Of a DNA stretch of 64,000 nt, positions 63,218 through 64,000 are shown piece after piece. A program made the position numbers and the translations under genes. The DNA comes from Actinocatenispora sera (GTDB taxonomy: Bacteria; Actinomycetota; Actinomycetes; Mycobacteriales; Micromonosporaceae): positions 5,580,001 through 5,644,000 of the forward strand of contig NZ_AP023354.1 in NCBI RefSeq assembly GCF_018324685.1, written 5' to 3'. Position 1 is the stretch's first letter; each line of letters starts with the position of its first letter. Under the pieces are notes generated by a model, which was not told the DNA's origin, searched no databases, and saw nothing but the letters and a program-made list of their open reading frames with translations.

Positions 63218-64000
63218 TCACTTCCCCGTGAAGTCGGGCTTGGCCTTGGCCACGAAGGCCCGCATGCCGACGTTCTTGTCCTCGGTGGCGAACAGGGCGG
63301 CGAACAGGTGGCTCTCCAGTGCCAGCCCGCTCGCCAGGTCGACCGACAGGCCGCCGTCGATCGCCTGCTTGGCGGCGCGCAGCGCCTGCGCCGGGCCGGT
63401 CAGGTAGGGCTGGACCGAGGCCACCGCGGCGTCCAGCACCGACTCGCCGGCCGGTACGAGCGCGTCGACCAGGCCGAGGCGCAGCGCCTCCTCGGCGGCG
63501 ACGTGCCGGCCGGTGAAGATCAGTTCCTTGGCCTTCGACGGGCCGATCAGCCGGGGCAGCCGCTGGGTGCCGCCGGCGCCGGGGATGATGCCGAGGCCGA
63601 TCTCCGGCTGGCCGAGCTTCGCGTCCGCCGCGGCGATCCGGAAGTCGCAGGCCAGCGCCAGCTCGCAGCCGCCGCCCAGCGCGTACCCGGCGATCGCGGC
63701 GACGACCGGCTTCGGGATGCGGGCGACAGCGTCGAACGCGGCGGTCAGCTCCGGCGCCCGGGCGGCCATCTGGGCGTACCCCTCGTCGGCCATCTCCTTG
63801 ATGTCGGCGCCGGCGGCGAACACCTTCTCACCGCCGTACACGATCACGGCGCGGATGTCGTCCCGGCTGGTCGCCTCGCCCGCGGCGGCCCGCAGCTCGT
63901 CCTGGACGGCCCGGTTGAGCGCGTTCATCGGTGGCCGGGTCAGGCGGATCACGCCGACCCCCGGCTGCTCGTCGAGCGTCTCCAGCCGAACGAACTCCCC
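63218..64000 (-). CDS. Enoyl-CoA hydratase/isomerase (5' end beyond the window)
   Basis: The frame is open to the last base, so the start codon lies past 64000; a GTG at 63952 is internal (codons before it read GEFVRLETLDEQPGVG). Crotonase fold: oxyanion-hole strands FAAGADIKEM and GYALGGGCELALACDFRIA, catalytic Glu in LGQPEIGLGIIPGAGGTQRLPRLIG (in part), C-terminal helix LFATEDKNVGMRAFVAKAKPDFTGK. Hydrates 2-enoyl-CoA in beta-oxidation or isomerises it. Position matches echA17 (Rv3039c), inference from order. Cotranscribed with the methyltransferase and acidic membrane gene. Confidence 0.92.
   Translation of the reverse strand, partial: GEFVRLETLDEQPGVGVIRLTRPPMNALNRAVQDELRAAAGEATSRDDIRAVIVYGGEKVFAAGADIKEMADEGYAQMAARAPELTAAFDAVARIPKPVVAAIAGYALGGGCELALACDFRIAAADAKLGQPEIGLGIIPGAGGTQRLPRLIGPSKAKELIFTGRHVAAEEALRLGLVDALVPAGESVLDAAVASVQPYLTGPAQALRAAKQAIDGGLSVDLASGLALESHLFAALFATEDKNVGMRAFVAKAKPDFTGK

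Overview
The window is very GC-rich (roughly 70-75 percent by eye), uses ATG and GTG starts, and carries only housekeeping and light accessory genes. It holds no rRNA or tRNA gene, no transposase, phage gene or CRISPR array that I can see. The protein families and gene order point to a mycelial, high-GC actinobacterium, most likely in or near Micromonosporaceae; this is inference from content and was not tested by alignment. The order ilvBNC, gatCAB, ligA, a MetE-like gene, mnmA, iscS, etfBA, then a set of methyltransferase, glycosyltransferase and acyltransferase genes, follows the Mycobacterium tuberculosis Rv3001c to Rv3039c neighbourhood from memory. Many lineage-specific genes sit between these anchors.

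Layout. 1-8 kb: a Pro-rich membrane protein, then the ilvB-ilvN-ilvC operon on the minus strand. The operon has a complete amino-acid attenuator: a likely leaderless promoter, a 12-residue Val/Leu/Ile leader peptide and two hairpins. ilvD runs divergently and also looks leaderless. 8-16.5 kb: a TetR/oxidoreductase pair with shared operators, an ABM-like protein, a frameshifted BNR-repeat protein followed by a MoaD-like protein, a small secreted peptide opposite a TrmB/LuxR-type regulator, and an acyl-CoA ligase plus ketosynthase pair. 16.7-26.4 kb: a GGDEF-EAL membrane protein, a Pro-rich PadR regulator, a PH-like membrane protein, an oxidoreductase, a PQQ-type sugar dehydrogenase lipoprotein, a metallophosphoesterase and an SMP-30 hydrolase. 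26.5-38.3 kb: gatCAB, a PadR/hydrolase pair with three palindromes between them, a second GGDEF-EAL protein, ligA, ferritin and a MetE-like protein. 38.3-45.3 kb: accessory metabolism (ALDH, MDR, GNAT, AKR, MFS, LysR) with many minisatellites and a run of 22 G. 45.4-52.7 kb: mnmA, iscS, DUF2630, a nucleotidyltransferase, bioY, and etfB/etfA split by a Q/P/Y-rich membrane gene. 52.9-64 kb: a Rv3030-like methyltransferase, a DUF885 protein, a Rv3032-like GT4, a secreted GH18 chitinase, a ThDP enzyme, a Rv3034c-like acyltransferase, an acidic-repeat membrane protein, a second methyltransferase and an enoyl-CoA hydratase that runs off the window.

How the genes work together: ilvBNCD make valine, isoleucine and leucine precursors under attenuation control. 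gatCAB makes Gln-tRNA by transamidation. IscS supplies sulfur to MnmA for tRNA thiolation. EtfAB accepts electrons from acyl-CoA dehydrogenases. The last 11 kb resembles the mycobacterial methylglucose lipopolysaccharide locus, but the branching-enzyme (GH57) gene is absent from its usual place.

Recurring features of the DNA itself: (i) about ten genes have an actinobacterial -10 hexamer ending 6-7 bases before the start codon and no Shine-Dalgarno, so they are probably leaderless; (ii) four genes have their 3' end, including the stop codon, tandemly or nearby duplicated; (iii) short direct-repeat arrays fill several intergenic gaps.
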